Origin: Mycobacterium sp. SMC-2
GTDB taxonomy: Bacteria; Actinomycetota; Actinomycetes; Mycobacteriales; Mycobacteriaceae
Direction of reading: 5' to 3'
Assembly (NCBI RefSeq): GCF_025263485.1
Contig: NZ_CP079863.1
Span: forward strand, 2,108,001-2,172,000
Length of the DNA: 64,000 nucleotides
This document shows positions 27,702 through 35,957 of this stretch, piece by piece. Numbering within the stretch: position 1 is the stretch's first letter; each line of letters begins with the position of its first letter. The notes under the pieces are model-generated. The model had not been told where the DNA came from and searched no databases. It saw only the letters and a list, made by a program, of their open reading frames with translations. Both the position numbers and the translations under genes were made by a program.

Positions 27702-27726
27702 CTACCCGGTGAATCGCGATTCAAAC
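27702..27726 (-). promoter_or_regulatory. SigF-type promoter of the NmrA-like gene, palindromic spacer
   Basis: On the minus strand: GTTT (27726-27723), 15-base spacer, GGGTAG (27707-27702). The spacer contains the perfect 12-base palindrome GAATCGCGATTC (27711-27722), a possible operator placed between -35 and -10. Confidence 0.5.
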
Positions 27727-27779
27727 GGGCCGATCCGGTGACAATCCCCTTCCCGTGATCGCACGCACACCGCGGAAGC

Positions 27780-27804
27780 GTTTGACGGGTCTGCCCGCGG
27801 GAAC
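27780..27804 (+). promoter_or_regulatory. Possible SigF-type promoter of the CsbD gene
   Basis: GTTT (27780-27783), 15-base spacer, GGGAAC (27799-27804), 42 bases before the CsbD start. One -10 base deviates from GGGTAC. CsbD-like genes are classical general-stress genes. Confidence 0.35.
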
Positions 27805-27846
27805 GCCGTAGGGACGAGTTGCACATAACCAAAGGGAGGTCTTTCC

Positions 27847-28083
27847 ATGGGGGATGACAAGAGCGGACCGCAGGAAGCCGTCACGGGCGCCGTCGAGGGC
27901 GTGAAGGGCAAGATCAAGGAGGTCGGCGGGGCCGTCATCGGTCGCAACGACCTGGTCGAGGAGGGTCAGGCCCAGCAGGACAAGGCCGACGCTCAGCGCG
28001 ACGCGGGCAAGAAAGAGGCCGAAGCCGAGTCCGCGCGGGCCGGCGCCGAGGCCGCCGAACAGCGCCAGAAGGAAAACCAGTAA
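27847..28083 (+). CDS. CsbD-like general stress protein
   Basis: A 78-residue, highly charged, probably disordered or helical protein. It shows the CsbD pattern AVTGAVEGVKGKIKEVGGAV followed by RNDLVEEGQAQQDKADAQRD and an Ala/Glu/Lys-rich tail. It resembles the mycobacterial microaggregate-binding/CsbD group. CsbD is a SigB-controlled stress protein of unknown mechanism in Bacillus. AAAGGGAGG precedes the ATG. A strong terminator follows directly, so it is a single-gene unit. Confidence 0.85.
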   Translation: MGDDKSGPQEAVTGAVEGVKGKIKEVGGAVIGRNDLVEEGQAQQDKADAQRDAGKKEAEAESARAGAEAAEQRQKENQ

Positions 28084-28095
28084 GTCGTAGGTGAA

Positions 28096-28130
28096 GGGGT
28101 CCGGTCCCGCCGTGGGGCCGGACCCCTTTT
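28096..28130 (+). terminator. Rho-independent terminator of the CsbD gene
   Basis: GGGGTCCGG (28096-28104) pairs with CCGGACCCC (28118-28126), followed by TTTT, 12 bases after the CsbD stop. Confidence 0.8.
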
Positions 28131-28178
28131 ACGTCGGCGCTGCCGGCTTGGTTTCAAACAGCCCGGCCGGGGCCTGAT

Positions 28179-28943
28179 TCACGCGCGTTCGAGGTCGACG
28201 ACCAGCGGGCGATGGTCGGAGATTCCCATCCGTTCGGCCTTGGCGGCACCGCCGCGCAGGCGGCGATCGTCGGTCAAGATGTGATCCAGTTGGCGGTCCG
28301 GCGCGTCCGCCGGAAACGTCTGGGCGGCGGCCAGCGCCCGCATGCCCGACCAGCGACGCACGGTCTTGGGCGTCATGTTGAGGTCCCCGGTCAGCAGCCG
28401 CGGGCCCGGGAAGCCGCGCAGGTCGCGCACGAGTCGGCGTAGCTGGCGCCGATTCCAGCCGGGTACGAAGGACAGGTGCGTGTTGGCCACCGTCAGCCCG
28501 CCCATCGGGGTGTGCAGCTGCGCGATGACCGCCGCCCGTGGCTCTTCGTCGACGACCATCATCCGGTCGGGGCCCGGCAGGTACATGGGAAAGCGCATGG
28601 GAATGCGGGGCAGCCGTACCACCTGCCAGCTGGCCACCGGGTAGCGCGACAGCAAGGCGATGCCGTAGGCGGCGGTCCCGGGTTGCTCGTGGCCCGTGGC
28701 GGCCATCCACGTCGCCCCGGGGGTGCCGGAGATCGCGGCCACGAACCGGTGCTCCACCGCTCCCATCGCTTCGGCCGCCACCGCGGTGAGGTCGGCGCGA
28801 TCGGACCGCGGCTGATCACAGTCGACCTCCTGCAAACTCAGCACGTCGGGGTCGAGGCGGCGCACGCAGTCCCGCAGCCGCTGAAGCTGGACCCCGTCGC
28901 CGACGGTGCGGCCATGCAGGATGTTGAAGGTCGCCACGCGCAT
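28179..28943 (-). CDS. Endonuclease/exonuclease/phosphatase (EEP) family protein
   Basis: A 254-residue metal-dependent phosphodiesterase. Motifs in order are RVATFNILHGR (N-terminal strand with Asn), LSLQEVDCDQ (metal-binding Glu near residue 41), VANTHLSFVPG, LLTGDLNMTP (catalytic Asp/Asn near 185), LDHILTDD and ISDHRPLVVDLE (catalytic Asp-His pair). The start at 28943 is fixed by TAGGAGG nine bases upstream. The absence of DNA-binding loops leaves open whether the substrate is nucleic acid, a phospholipid or an inositol phosphate. Convergent with the CsbD gene. Confidence 0.85.
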   Translation of the reverse strand: MRVATFNILHGRTVGDGVQLQRLRDCVRRLDPDVLSLQEVDCDQPRSDRADLTAVAAEAMGAVEHRFVAAISGTPGATWMAATGHEQPGTAAYGIALLSRYPVASWQVVRLPRIPMRFPMYLPGPDRMMVVDEEPRAAVIAQLHTPMGGLTVANTHLSFVPGWNRRQLRRLVRDLRGFPGPRLLTGDLNMTPKTVRRWSGMRALAAAQTFPADAPDRQLDHILTDDRRLRGGAAKAERMGISDHRPLVVDLERA

Positions 28944-29052
28944 AGGGTTCCTCCTACCCGCTTTCCCGCTCGCGCAGTCATGGGCGCGCCGTCGGGGGCG
29001 GCCGCGGGTCACCAGATCCCACAGCGAGAAGGCGCAGCGGGAGACGGGGTCC

Positions 29053-30000
29053 TCAGCGCTGGCGGCCCGCGAGGCGGCCGAGCTCGGCGAGATCGCGCTC
29101 GGCGTGGCTTTGCCGGATGTAGATGCTCAGGTCGGCGACGCGCTGGGCGTGCCGCCCATCCTGGCAGAGCGGGCCCGGTCCCAGCGCGCGACCGGTGCGC
29201 GTGATGGCTTCGTCCACCGCGTGTTCCACCACCGTGCGGACGCGGCGGGCCAGCAGTTGAGCGGTGCCCGTCCGGTCGAAAGGGTCGGAGTCGACCTGGG
29301 TCGCCGCGGCGGCCAGCATCGCGTCGCCGGCGGCCAGGGCGGCGTCCACGGCGCCGAGGTGCGCCAACGAATAGGCATCAGCGGATTCGCTCGCGGCGCA
29401 ACGGTATAGGGGATCGGCGACCCTGCGCGCGCCGCCGAGCCAGCAGGCGGCCACCCCGATGGCGCCGTGCCAGAACCCGGGCCGGTTCAGGTAGTCGCCG
29501 GGATCGCCCACGGCGACGGCGTGGGTGTTGGTGAACTGCACGGGCCGGGTGTCGCTGCCGGCCATCCCGGCGTTCCACCAGGTGCTGGGCAGCGGTTTGA
29601 CGCCCGCGTCCGTCACCTGCACGGCGAACAGGCCCTGTGTTCCGTCTTCGAGCCGGGCGGTCGCCAGGGCGTGGGTGCAGAACCCGGCGCCCGAGCACCA
29701 CACCTTCGTGCCCGTCAGGGTGAACGCACCGTCGGTATCGGTGGCGGTGAGCACCGCATCCGGGGATTCGGCGGCCCAAACGCCCCACAGCTGACCTGAT
29801 TCCGGTGGTTTACCGCCCAATTCGTGAAGTATCGCGACGGCGTCGACGTGGGCCTCGGCGATCCTGGCGGCCACGATGTTCTCCTCGGCCAGCGACGCCA
29901 GGCGCTGCCAACGTTCGGCGGTGCGCCCGGAGGCGGGCAGTGGCAGCTCGAGGCGTCCGGAATCCAGCCAGTGCCTGACCAACCCCGCCGTCACGCGCAA
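29053..30000 (-). CDS. Acyl-CoA dehydrogenase-like flavoprotein (short form)
   Basis: A 315-residue protein of the acyl-CoA dehydrogenase fold, shorter than the usual 380-400. Recognisable parts are the middle beta domain (LTGTKVWCSGAGFCTHALATARL, WWNAGMAGSDTRPVQFTNT) and the C-terminal helices (HLGAVDAALAAGDAMLAAAA and VEHAVDEAITRTGRALGPGPLCQDGRHAQRVADLSIYIRQSHAERDLAELGR). The N-terminal helical domain looks reduced. The start is a TTG at 30000 or a GTG at 29994, directly after an in-frame stop, so truncation is possible. The catalytic base is not clear. Substrate unknown. Confidence 0.72.
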   Translation of the reverse strand: MRVTAGLVRHWLDSGRLELPLPASGRTAERWQRLASLAEENIVAARIAEAHVDAVAILHELGGKPPESGQLWGVWAAESPDAVLTATDTDGAFTLTGTKVWCSGAGFCTHALATARLEDGTQGLFAVQVTDAGVKPLPSTWWNAGMAGSDTRPVQFTNTHAVAVGDPGDYLNRPGFWHGAIGVAACWLGGARRVADPLYRCAASESADAYSLAHLGAVDAALAAGDAMLAAAATQVDSDPFDRTGTAQLLARRVRTVVEHAVDEAITRTGRALGPGPLCQDGRHAQRVADLSIYIRQSHAERDLAELGRLAGRQR

Positions 30001-30038
30001 TCACCCGCCGCCGATCTCCCCGGTTGCCTGAGGCGCTC

Positions 30039-30073
30039 CGCGAACCCGTGTGCCGCCCGAGCCCGGGTTCGCG
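30039..30073. repeat. Hairpin in divergent gap
   Basis: CGCGAACCCG (30039-30048) and CGGGTTCGCG (30064-30073) are perfect 10-base inverted arms around a 15-base loop. They lie in the 230-base gap between the acyl-CoA dehydrogenase and nucleotidyltransferase genes, near the start of the former. Confidence 0.5.
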
Positions 30074-30193
30074 TGTCGCGGGCGAGGGCGGCGTCGTCGT
30101 AGGCGCGAAGCCAAGCGGTTGACATAGGTGAATATTTGCCCGAACGGCAGCAAGTTAAACGGTCTCAGTAACCCCGTCGCGCGGTTCGCGCAG

Positions 30194-30218
30194 GTTGCAC
30201 CGGCCGCCGGCGGGGTAT
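30194..30218 (+). promoter_or_regulatory. SigF-type promoter of the nucleotidyltransferase gene
   Basis: GTTG (30194-30197), 15-base spacer, GGGTAT (30213-30218), with the ATG only 12 bases further. The -35 has one mismatch to GTTT. Confidence 0.45.
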
Positions 30219-30230
30219 GACGTATGCACC

Positions 30231-30809
30231 ATGGCTCCCGCCGAAACCCACGTCGACGCGCCCGCGTCCAGCCCGCAGCTGCGGGAGGCGTTGCGCGGTG
30301 CGGCATCGGCGCTCAAGCAGAACGGCCCTCGTTTCGCGCTGGCCGGCAGCTACGCATTGTGGGCCTACGGCGCGCCCGAACCCACGCATGACGTGGACCT
30401 GGTGGTCGCGGAGTCCGACGTCGACCACGCCGTGGCCACGCTGCGCGATGCCGGCTTCGGCGTCGAACGGCCGCCGGAGGATTGGCTGTTCAAGGCGCGC
30501 ACCGGCGATACGGTCATCGATGTGCTGCACCGCCTCAACGGTGTGCGGGTGGAATCGGCCACCCTGGACTGCGCCGAGCAGCACGACGTGCTGGCCATCA
30601 GGATGCCCGTGCTGCCCCCCACGATGGTGTTGATCCAGCAGCTGCGTGCCCTGGGCGAGCACCACTGCGACTTCGCCAAGCTGTTGCCGGCCGCACGCGC
30701 CGTCCGCGAACAGCTCGACTGGGAGCGGGTCAGGCAGTGCACCGCCGACAACGACTACGCGGTCGCCTTCCTGGTGTTGGCCGACCGGCTCGGCCTCACG
30801 GCTCAGTGA
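30231..30809 (+). CDS. Nucleotidyltransferase-fold protein
   Basis: A 192-residue protein with the minimal nucleotidyltransferase signature GSYALWAYG...HDVDLVV (residues about 41-65), followed by helices typical of the AbiEii/MNT group (ADSDV-like, LPPTMVLIQQLRALGEHHCDFAKLLPAARAVREQLDWERVRQ). Such proteins transfer nucleotides to RNA or protein, and some are toxins; no partner antitoxin is evident here. The short leader after a SigF-type promoter suggests stress expression. It ends in a 7-base tail overlap with the Rho_N gene. Confidence 0.75.
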   Translation: MAPAETHVDAPASSPQLREALRGAASALKQNGPRFALAGSYALWAYGAPEPTHDVDLVVAESDVDHAVATLRDAGFGVERPPEDWLFKARTGDTVIDVLHRLNGVRVESATLDCAEQHDVLAIRMPVLPPTMVLIQQLRALGEHHCDFAKLLPAARAVREQLDWERVRQCTADNDYAVAFLVLADRLGLTAQ

Positions 30810-31060
30810 TTCCGCAGCTTGGCGACCAGCTTGTCCTTCGTCAGGCTTGAATATCCGGACATGCCAAGCTCTTTCGCGCGCTTCCTCAGTTGCGGCACGG
30901 TCCAGTCCTGGTAGGACCCGGACTTGCCGCCCTTGCGCCCGACCGAGGACTTGCCCCGCGCCGCGGCCGCATTGGAGATCCGGGCCGCCTTTTCCTTGGA
31001 GTCGCCCTGCTTGCGCAGGTCCCGGTACAACTTCTCGTTCTTGATCGACGAGTTCGGCAT
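30803..31060 (-). CDS. Small Rho_N-domain protein
   Basis: An 85-residue basic protein. The C-terminal half (DWTVPQLRKRAKELGMSGYSSLTKDKLVAKLRNH) is a Rho N-terminal-type helical nucleic-acid-binding motif. The N-terminal half (SSIKNEKLYRDLRKQGDSKEKAARISNAAAARG and a KSSVGRKGGKSG linker) matches small actinobacterial DUF7218-type proteins often annotated as plasmid stabilisation proteins. The likely role is binding of DNA or RNA. AGGAGGA precedes the ATG. Confidence 0.78.
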   Translation of the reverse strand: MPNSSIKNEKLYRDLRKQGDSKEKAARISNAAAARGKSSVGRKGGKSGSYQDWTVPQLRKRAKELGMSGYSSLTKDKLVAKLRNH

Positions 31061-31162
31061 GGTTCATCCTCCTGTCCACGGTGAGACACCACAGGATGCC
31101 CGCACCAGTCCCGGTGAAAACCCATTTCCACGACGCCGTCGACGGCTATCCGCGACCGGGTG

Positions 31163-31187
31163 GGTTACCTAGCATTGATGCGGGTAG
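31163..31187 (+). promoter_or_regulatory. Weak SigF-type promoter before cheB
   Basis: GGTTA (31163-31167), 14-base spacer, GGGTAG (31182-31187), 9 bases before the GTG start. Both elements deviate slightly; it is listed because the short leader matches the other SigF-type promoters here. Confidence 0.3.
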
Positions 31188-31196
31188 CCGGGAGGG

Positions 31197-32213
31197 GTGA
31201 GTGCTGCGGCCAGCAACAACGGGGACCTGCGCGGCGTGGTGGCGATCGGCGCCTCCGCGGGGGGAGTGGAAGCGCTGTCGAGGCTGGCGGCGGGGCTGTC
31301 GCTTGACCTGCCCTACGCCTACCTGATCACCCTGCACCTTCCCCCCGGCGCGCCGAGTGCCCTGGCCCGCATCGTCGACCGCAGCGGCCCGCTGCCGGCC
31401 GCCGCGGCGGAAGACGGCGAGAAGCTGGAACCGGCGCGCGTCTACGTTGCCCGCCCCGATCGCCACCTGCTCGTCGCCGACCACCGGGTGATGCTGTCCC
31501 AGGGGCCGACCGAGAACGGACACCGCCCCGCGATCAACGCGTTGTTCCGCTCGGCCGCTGTGGCATTCGGCCCGTTCGCGATCGGTGTCCTGCTCTCGGG
31601 GGTGCTCGACGACGGCGTGCTGGGCTTGGCGGCGATCCGCTCACGCGGCGGCGCCACCATCGGCCAATCCCCGGACGACGCGATGTTCCCAGCGCTGCCG
31701 ATGAACGCGCGCGACGCCGGCGTGCTGGATCGGCAGGCCGCGGCGGCCGACATCGGTGCGGTGCTCGAAGAGCTGTCGAACCGGAAGATCAAGGAACCCG
31801 ACATGGAACGCGACGCCGCGATGGACCTCGAGAACACAATCGCGATGATGTCGCGGTTCGCGACCGATTTCGACTCCGAACAACTGGGCACGCCGTCGGG
31901 GTACACGTGTCCGGACTGCAACGGCTCCCTGGTTTCGATCAGCGAGGGTAACTTTCGCTGCCGGGTGGGTCACGCCTGGACGCCCGACGCGTTGCTCGGC
32001 GCGCGGGACGACGAAGTCGAGTACGCGCTGTGGGTCGCGCTGCGCAGCCTGCAGGAGAAGACCCGATTGGCGCGACAATTGGCGGAGAAGGCGGGCCCGG
32101 GTTCCCTCCAGCGCCGCTACACCGACCTCGCCGAAGAAACTGAGCGGGCGCTGAAGGTGCTCGGCGACCGGCTGTCGGACAGGGTCCCTGACGGGAGTGA
32201 TCCCGGTGATTGA
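31197..32213 (+). CDS. CheB-type protein-glutamate methylesterase with C-terminal zinc ribbon
   Basis: A 338-residue stand-alone CheB catalytic domain without a receiver domain. The Ser-His-Asp triad is seen in GASAGGVEAL near residue 20, TLHLPPGAPSALA near 45 and SGVLDDGVLGLAAI near 138. The C-terminal third has a helix-rich part and a Cys4-like ribbon (CPDCNGSL and FRCRVGHAWTPDALLG). In motile bacteria CheB removes methyl groups from receptors; none is visible in this window. The GTG start has an unusually close Shine-Dalgarno; a leaderless mRNA would explain this. It overlaps the next gene by 17 bases. Confidence 0.83.
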   Translation: MSAAASNNGDLRGVVAIGASAGGVEALSRLAAGLSLDLPYAYLITLHLPPGAPSALARIVDRSGPLPAAAAEDGEKLEPARVYVARPDRHLLVADHRVMLSQGPTENGHRPAINALFRSAAVAFGPFAIGVLLSGVLDDGVLGLAAIRSRGGATIGQSPDDAMFPALPMNARDAGVLDRQAAAADIGAVLEELSNRKIKEPDMERDAAMDLENTIAMMSRFATDFDSEQLGTPSGYTCPDCNGSLVSISEGNFRCRVGHAWTPDALLGARDDEVEYALWVALRSLQEKTRLARQLAEKAGPGSLQRRYTDLAEETERALKVLGDRLSDRVPDGSDPGD

Positions 32214-32964
32214 GCCGGGACGGGCTGTCCGCGTCGACGCGGAAGCGCAGCGGGACGTACCGATCCTGGTGGCGGACGGGGTGCTGGACAGCTCGACGTA
32301 TCGAGGCCTGCGCGACATCGTGATCAAAACCGCGCTCGACGAGCCCCGCGCGGTGATCGTCGACGTCGACCGGCTGGCGGTGCCGACGGCCTCGGCCTGG
32401 ACGGTGTTCACCAGCGCGCGCTGGCACGTCAGCGTATGGCCGGACGTCCCGGTCCTGCTCGTGTGCTCGGACCCGCGCGTGCGCGGTGCCATCGTCGCGG
32501 GCGGCGTGGCCCGGTACGTGCCCGTCCACCCGAGCCGTGAGTCGGCGCTGCGCGCCGCCCATAGCCGGTCGATGCAGGTTCGGCGGCGGGCGCGCAGCGC
32601 GCTGCCGCGCTCGCGCGGCGGCCTCGGCTTGGCCCGCGCCCTCGTCACCGATTGGCTCACCGAGTGGGACAGCCGTCCGGTGATTCCCGTCGCGGCCACG
32701 GTGGCTACCGTCTTCGTCGAAAACGTCCTGGAGCACACCGAAAGCGCGCCGGTCCTGATCATCGAGAGTTTTGGCGACGACGTCACCGTCGCGGTGGAGG
32801 ACGGCAGCGACCAATTGCCGGGCCGGCACGAGGACGCCGAGCGCGGTGCCGAAAACGTGTCCGGTCTGGCCATCGTTTCCGCGCTGTGCCGAGCGTGGGG
32901 CGCCACCCCGACCTCAACGGGAAAGACCGTCTGGGCACTGGTCGGTCGCGAGAATCGGTTCTGA
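32197..32964 (+). CDS. STAS-HATPase fusion, anti-sigma regulator-like
   Basis: A 255-residue protein. Residues about 20-110 resemble a STAS domain (VDVDRLAVPTASAWTVF). Residues about 160-250 form an RsbW/HATPase_c_2-type ATPase with N-box ATVFVENVLEHT, G1 box VEDGSDQLPGRHE and SGLAIVSALCRAWGA. Fusion of an antagonist-like and a kinase-like domain suggests a partner-switching protein that binds a sigma factor or a STAS protein and phosphorylates it. It is coupled to cheB by a 17-base overlap and followed 55 bases later by cheR. GTG start at 32197; a GTG nine bases later is an alternative. Confidence 0.75.
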   Translation: MIPVIEPGRAVRVDAEAQRDVPILVADGVLDSSTYRGLRDIVIKTALDEPRAVIVDVDRLAVPTASAWTVFTSARWHVSVWPDVPVLLVCSDPRVRGAIVAGGVARYVPVHPSRESALRAAHSRSMQVRRRARSALPRSRGGLGLARALVTDWLTEWDSRPVIPVAATVATVFVENVLEHTESAPVLIIESFGDDVTVAVEDGSDQLPGRHEDAERGAENVSGLAIVSALCRAWGATPTSTGKTVWALVGRENRF

Positions 32965-33019
32965 CGGCTGCGAGTAATGTTCAAGTCCTTCAGCCACGGT
33001 CAACCCTGATGGGACTTGG

Positions 33020-34861
33020 ATGGAAGGCACGAGCGACGAGGCTTTCGAGGCCCTGCTGCGCTACATGCGGGATTCTCGCGGCTTCGACTTCACCGGTTAC
33101 AAGCGCACGTCGCTGATGCGCCGTGTCCGGCACCGGATGGACCAGGCCGGCTTTAGCTCCTTCGAGGAGTACCTCGACTTCCTGCAGGCCAGCTCGGACG
33201 AATTCGCCGCGCTCTTCAACACCATCCTGATCAACGTCACCGCCTTCTTCCGCGATCCGGAGGCCTGGGGGTACGTCGGTTCCGAAGTCATCCCCCGGAT
33301 GCTGGCGGAGCGCGGTCCGGACGATCCGATCCGCGTGTGGAGCGCGGGATGCGCCTCCGGCGAGGAGGCCTACACGCTGGCCATGCTGCTGGCCGAGGCA
33401 CTGGGGCCCGGCGCGTTCCGGCAACGGGTCAAGATCTACGCCACCGACATCGACGAGGACGCGCTCACCGAGGCACGGGCCGCACTTTATGACGCCAAGG
33501 CCGTCGAGTCGGTGCCGGCCGAGCTGCTGTCCCGCTATTTCGAAAAGGGCAACGGCCGCTACGTGTTCAACAAGGACCTGCGTCGCGCGGTGATCTTCGG
33601 CCGCAACGATCTGGTCAAGGATGCGCCGATCTCCCGGGTCGACCTGCTGGTGTGCCGCAACACCCTGATGTACCTCAACGCCGAGACGCAACGGAACGTG
33701 TTGGGCCGCCTGCATTTTGCGTTGGCACCGCAGGGCACCCTGTTCCTCGGGCACGCCGAGATGCTGCTCAGCCACGGGGACCGGTTCACCCCGCTCAATC
33801 TCAAACACCGAATCTTCCGCAAGGCGCTCGGAAGCCACGCCGGCCTGGAGCGCTACGACCCGGGCGGGGCGTTCTACGAACGCAACGTCGACCTGACGGG
33901 CCTGACCACGGTGCGCGACTTGGCATTTCGCGCCAGCCCGGTGGCCCAGATCGTGGTCACCGGCGAGGACACCGTCGCGATGATCAATCAGCAGGCCGAG
34001 ACACTGTTCGGGCTCTCGGCCCGCGACATCGGTCGGCTGCTGCGCGACCTCGAAGTGTCCTACCGCCCGGTGGAGCTGCGTGCCTACCTGGAGCAGGCCA
34101 AGGTGGAGCGGCGCTCGGCGCGGATCCAGGACGTCCAGTGGCAGCGACCGGGCGCCGAGACGGTGTGGTTCGAGATCCACGTCAATCCGCTCGTCGACGC
34201 CGAGAATGGCCTGCTCGGTGTGTCGATCGTGTTCTTCGACGTCAGCGCGACGCGGGCCCTGCTGGACAAGGTGGTCCAGACCAACCGCCAGCTGGAAGCG
34301 GCGTACGAGGAGCTGCAGTCCACGAACGAGGAACTTGAGACCACCAACGAGGAATTGCAGTCGACCGTGGAGGAACTCGAGACCACCAACGAGGAATTGC
34401 AGTCCACCAACGAGGAACTCGAGACGATGAACGAGGAACTGCAGTCCACCAACGACGAGCTGCACACCATCAACGACATGTTGCGGGAACGCAGCCTCGA
34501 GCTGGACGAGGCGAAGAACTTCCTGGATTCGCTGATCGATTCCGTCGACATGGGAATGGTCGTGCTGGATCGCGAGATGAAGGTGATCCTGTGGAACCGC
34601 GGTTGCGAAGAGCTCTGGGGGCTGCGGTCCGACGAGACGATAGGCAGCAGGCTGACCAGTTTGGACATCGGCCTGCCGCTGGACAGCGTACGACCGTTGA
34701 TCGGCAACGCGCTCGTGGAGGCGAACAGCTCCGGTGAGACGGAAGTGGACGCGGTCAACCGGCGCGGGCGGCCGACCCGGGTACGCGTCAGGTGCACGTC
34801 GTTTCGTTCGGCCGAGGGATCGGCCGGGGGTGCGCTGTTGCTGATGGAGACGGTGGGCTAG
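33020..34861 (+). CDS. CheR methyltransferase-PAS-coiled-coil sensor
   Basis: A 613-residue protein. Residues about 10-270 are a CheR SAM-dependent methyltransferase (YKRTSLMRRVRHRM, VTAFFRDPEAW, WSAGCASGEEAYTLAM for SAM, VDLLVCRNTLMYL). A first PAS-like region follows (about 290-410). Then comes a heptad coiled coil (about 430-490) of ELQSTNEELETTNEEL units, and a second PAS (about 500-610). Such CheR-PAS proteins occur with CheB and histidine kinases in non-chemotactic signalling. No kinase domain follows here. The stop TAG is the left copy of the IS481 target site CTAG, so the insertion lies immediately after the gene and leaves it whole. Confidence 0.85.
   Translation: MEGTSDEAFEALLRYMRDSRGFDFTGYKRTSLMRRVRHRMDQAGFSSFEEYLDFLQASSDEFAALFNTILINVTAFFRDPEAWGYVGSEVIPRMLAERGPDDPIRVWSAGCASGEEAYTLAMLLAEALGPGAFRQRVKIYATDIDEDALTEARAALYDAKAVESVPAELLSRYFEKGNGRYVFNKDLRRAVIFGRNDLVKDAPISRVDLLVCRNTLMYLNAETQRNVLGRLHFALAPQGTLFLGHAEMLLSHGDRFTPLNLKHRIFRKALGSHAGLERYDPGGAFYERNVDLTGLTTVRDLAFRASPVAQIVVTGEDTVAMINQQAETLFGLSARDIGRLLRDLEVSYRPVELRAYLEQAKVERRSARIQDVQWQRPGAETVWFEIHVNPLVDAENGLLGVSIVFFDVSATRALLDKVVQTNRQLEAAYEELQSTNEELETTNEELQSTVEELETTNEELQSTNEELETMNEELQSTNDELHTINDMLRERSLELDEAKNFLDSLIDSVDMGMVVLDREMKVILWNRGCEELWGLRSDETIGSRLTSLDIGLPLDSVRPLIGNALVEANSSGETEVDAVNRRGRPTRVRVRCTSFRSAEGSAGGALLLMETVG
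34308..34475 (+). repeat. 21/42-base coding repeats for the CheR coiled coil
   Basis: Near-identical units of the type GAGGAACTCGAGACCACCAA / GAGGAATTGCAGTCCACCAA repeat with a 21-base period, alternating to a 42-base unit, and encode the 7-residue repeats of the coiled coil. This is an expected substrate for length variation between strains. Confidence 0.8.
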
Positions 34862-35949
34862 CTGTACTGACCACGGACGTTGGTGACGGCGTGGCGTGGT
34901 GACATGACGAAGACCTCCGAGTGAAGTGCGAGCTGTCAAGGAACGCACTGCTCACAATCGGAGGTCTTCGTGTCCCACCGTAATGCTCCATTGTCTGAAA
35001 CCGGTCGGCTGCGGCTGGCCCGGTGTGTTGTTGATGATGGCTGGCCGCTGCGGCGGGCCGCCGAGCGGTTCCAGGTGTCGGCGACCACCGCGGCGCGCTG
35101 GGCCGGGCGGTACCGCGCCGCCGGGGCGCCGGCAATGGTTGATCGCAGTTCACGCCCGCATCACAGCCCTCGCCGCACACCCACGCGCACCGAGCGCCGC
35201 ATCATTAAAGTTCGGGTGATCCGCAGGTGGGGACCCGCTCGAATCGGTTACCTACTCGGCATCCATCCCTCCACGGTGCATCGCGTGCTCACCCGTTACG
35301 GGATGGCCAGACTCCGTTGGCTAGACCGCCCCACCGGTCGGGTGATCCGCCGCATCGACTCGGCTAGGTGCGGCGAGCTAGTGCATGTCGATGTCAAAAA
35401 ACTGGGCAAGATCCCCGCCGGCGGTGGTTGGCGGATGCTGGGCCGATCGCTGGGCAAACGCAATTCTCAAGCTCATCGATCGATTCGGATGACCGCGCGC
35501 CACCCCGCGATCGGGTACCACTTCCTACACACCGCCATTGATGGCCACTCGCGCCTGGCCTACACCGAGCTGCTGGCTGACGAACGCAAAGACACTGCGG
35601 CAGCGTTTTGGATCCGCGCTGATGCCTGGTTCACCGCGCACGGCATCACGGTACGGAAAGTATTGACCGACAACGGGTCCTGCTATCGATCCCAGGCCTT
35701 CACCGACGCACTCGGAGCTATCGAGCATCGCCGCACCCGCCCCTATCGGCCGCAAACCAACGGCAAAGTGGAGAGATTTCACCGCACGCTAGCCGACGAA
35801 TGGGCCTACGCCCAGCTCTACACCAGCGACGCCGAACGCTGCCACGCCTTCACTGCCTGGCTCCACACCTACAATCACCACCGCGGCCACACCGCACTCG
35901 GCGGCCAACCACCCGCCAGCCGCGTACCTAACCTCTCAGGTCAGTACAG
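34862..35949 (+). mobile_element. IS481-family insertion sequence, complete
   Basis: The element is 1088 bases long. Terminal inverted repeats start CTGTACTGACC (34862-34872) and end GGTCAGTACAG (35939-35949). The 4-base target duplication CTAG lies on both sides (34858-34861 and 35950-35953), which agrees with the known NCTAGN preference of IS481. It holds one transposase gene with an intact DDE motif and stands between cheR and the opposing cheB. The preserved flanks suggest a recent insertion. Confidence 0.9.
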
Positions 35950-35953
35950 CTAG
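34970..35953 (+). CDS. IS481-family transposase
   Basis: A 327-residue transposase. The N-terminal helix-turn-helix (LARCVVDDGWPLRRAAERFQVSATTAARWAGRYR, residues about 13-46) is followed by a second HTH (GYLLGIHPSTVHRVLTRYGM) and the rve integrase core. The DDE residues are in ELVHVDVKKLG, VLTDNGSCY and TNGKVERFHRTLADEWAY. The GTG start follows AATCGGAGG. The stop codon TAG lies in the right-hand target duplication, outside the inverted repeat, so the end of the frame depends on the insertion site. Codon use is a little less GC-biased than the host genes. Confidence 0.92.
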   Translation: MSHRNAPLSETGRLRLARCVVDDGWPLRRAAERFQVSATTAARWAGRYRAAGAPAMVDRSSRPHHSPRRTPTRTERRIIKVRVIRRWGPARIGYLLGIHPSTVHRVLTRYGMARLRWLDRPTGRVIRRIDSARCGELVHVDVKKLGKIPAGGGWRMLGRSLGKRNSQAHRSIRMTARHPAIGYHFLHTAIDGHSRLAYTELLADERKDTAAAFWIRADAWFTAHGITVRKVLTDNGSCYRSQAFTDALGAIEHRRTRPYRPQTNGKVERFHRTLADEWAYAQLYTSDAERCHAFTAWLHTYNHHRGHTALGGQPPASRVPNLSGQYS

Positions 35954-35957
35954 CCGG

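Noticed and set aside
28921..28950. SigF-type promoter before the EEP phosphodiesterase gene
   Set aside because: A GGGTAG is present near its RBS but there is no GTTT-like -35 at the right distance.
29053..30000. Calling the short acyl-CoA dehydrogenase a pseudogene
   Set aside because: The N-terminal domain looks reduced, but the frame is long and clean and its length may be natural for this subfamily; no frameshift is visible.
34308..34475. Regular short repeats that could suggest a CRISPR or minisatellite
   Set aside because: They are in frame inside cheR, have no spacers and encode a normal 7-residue coiled coil.
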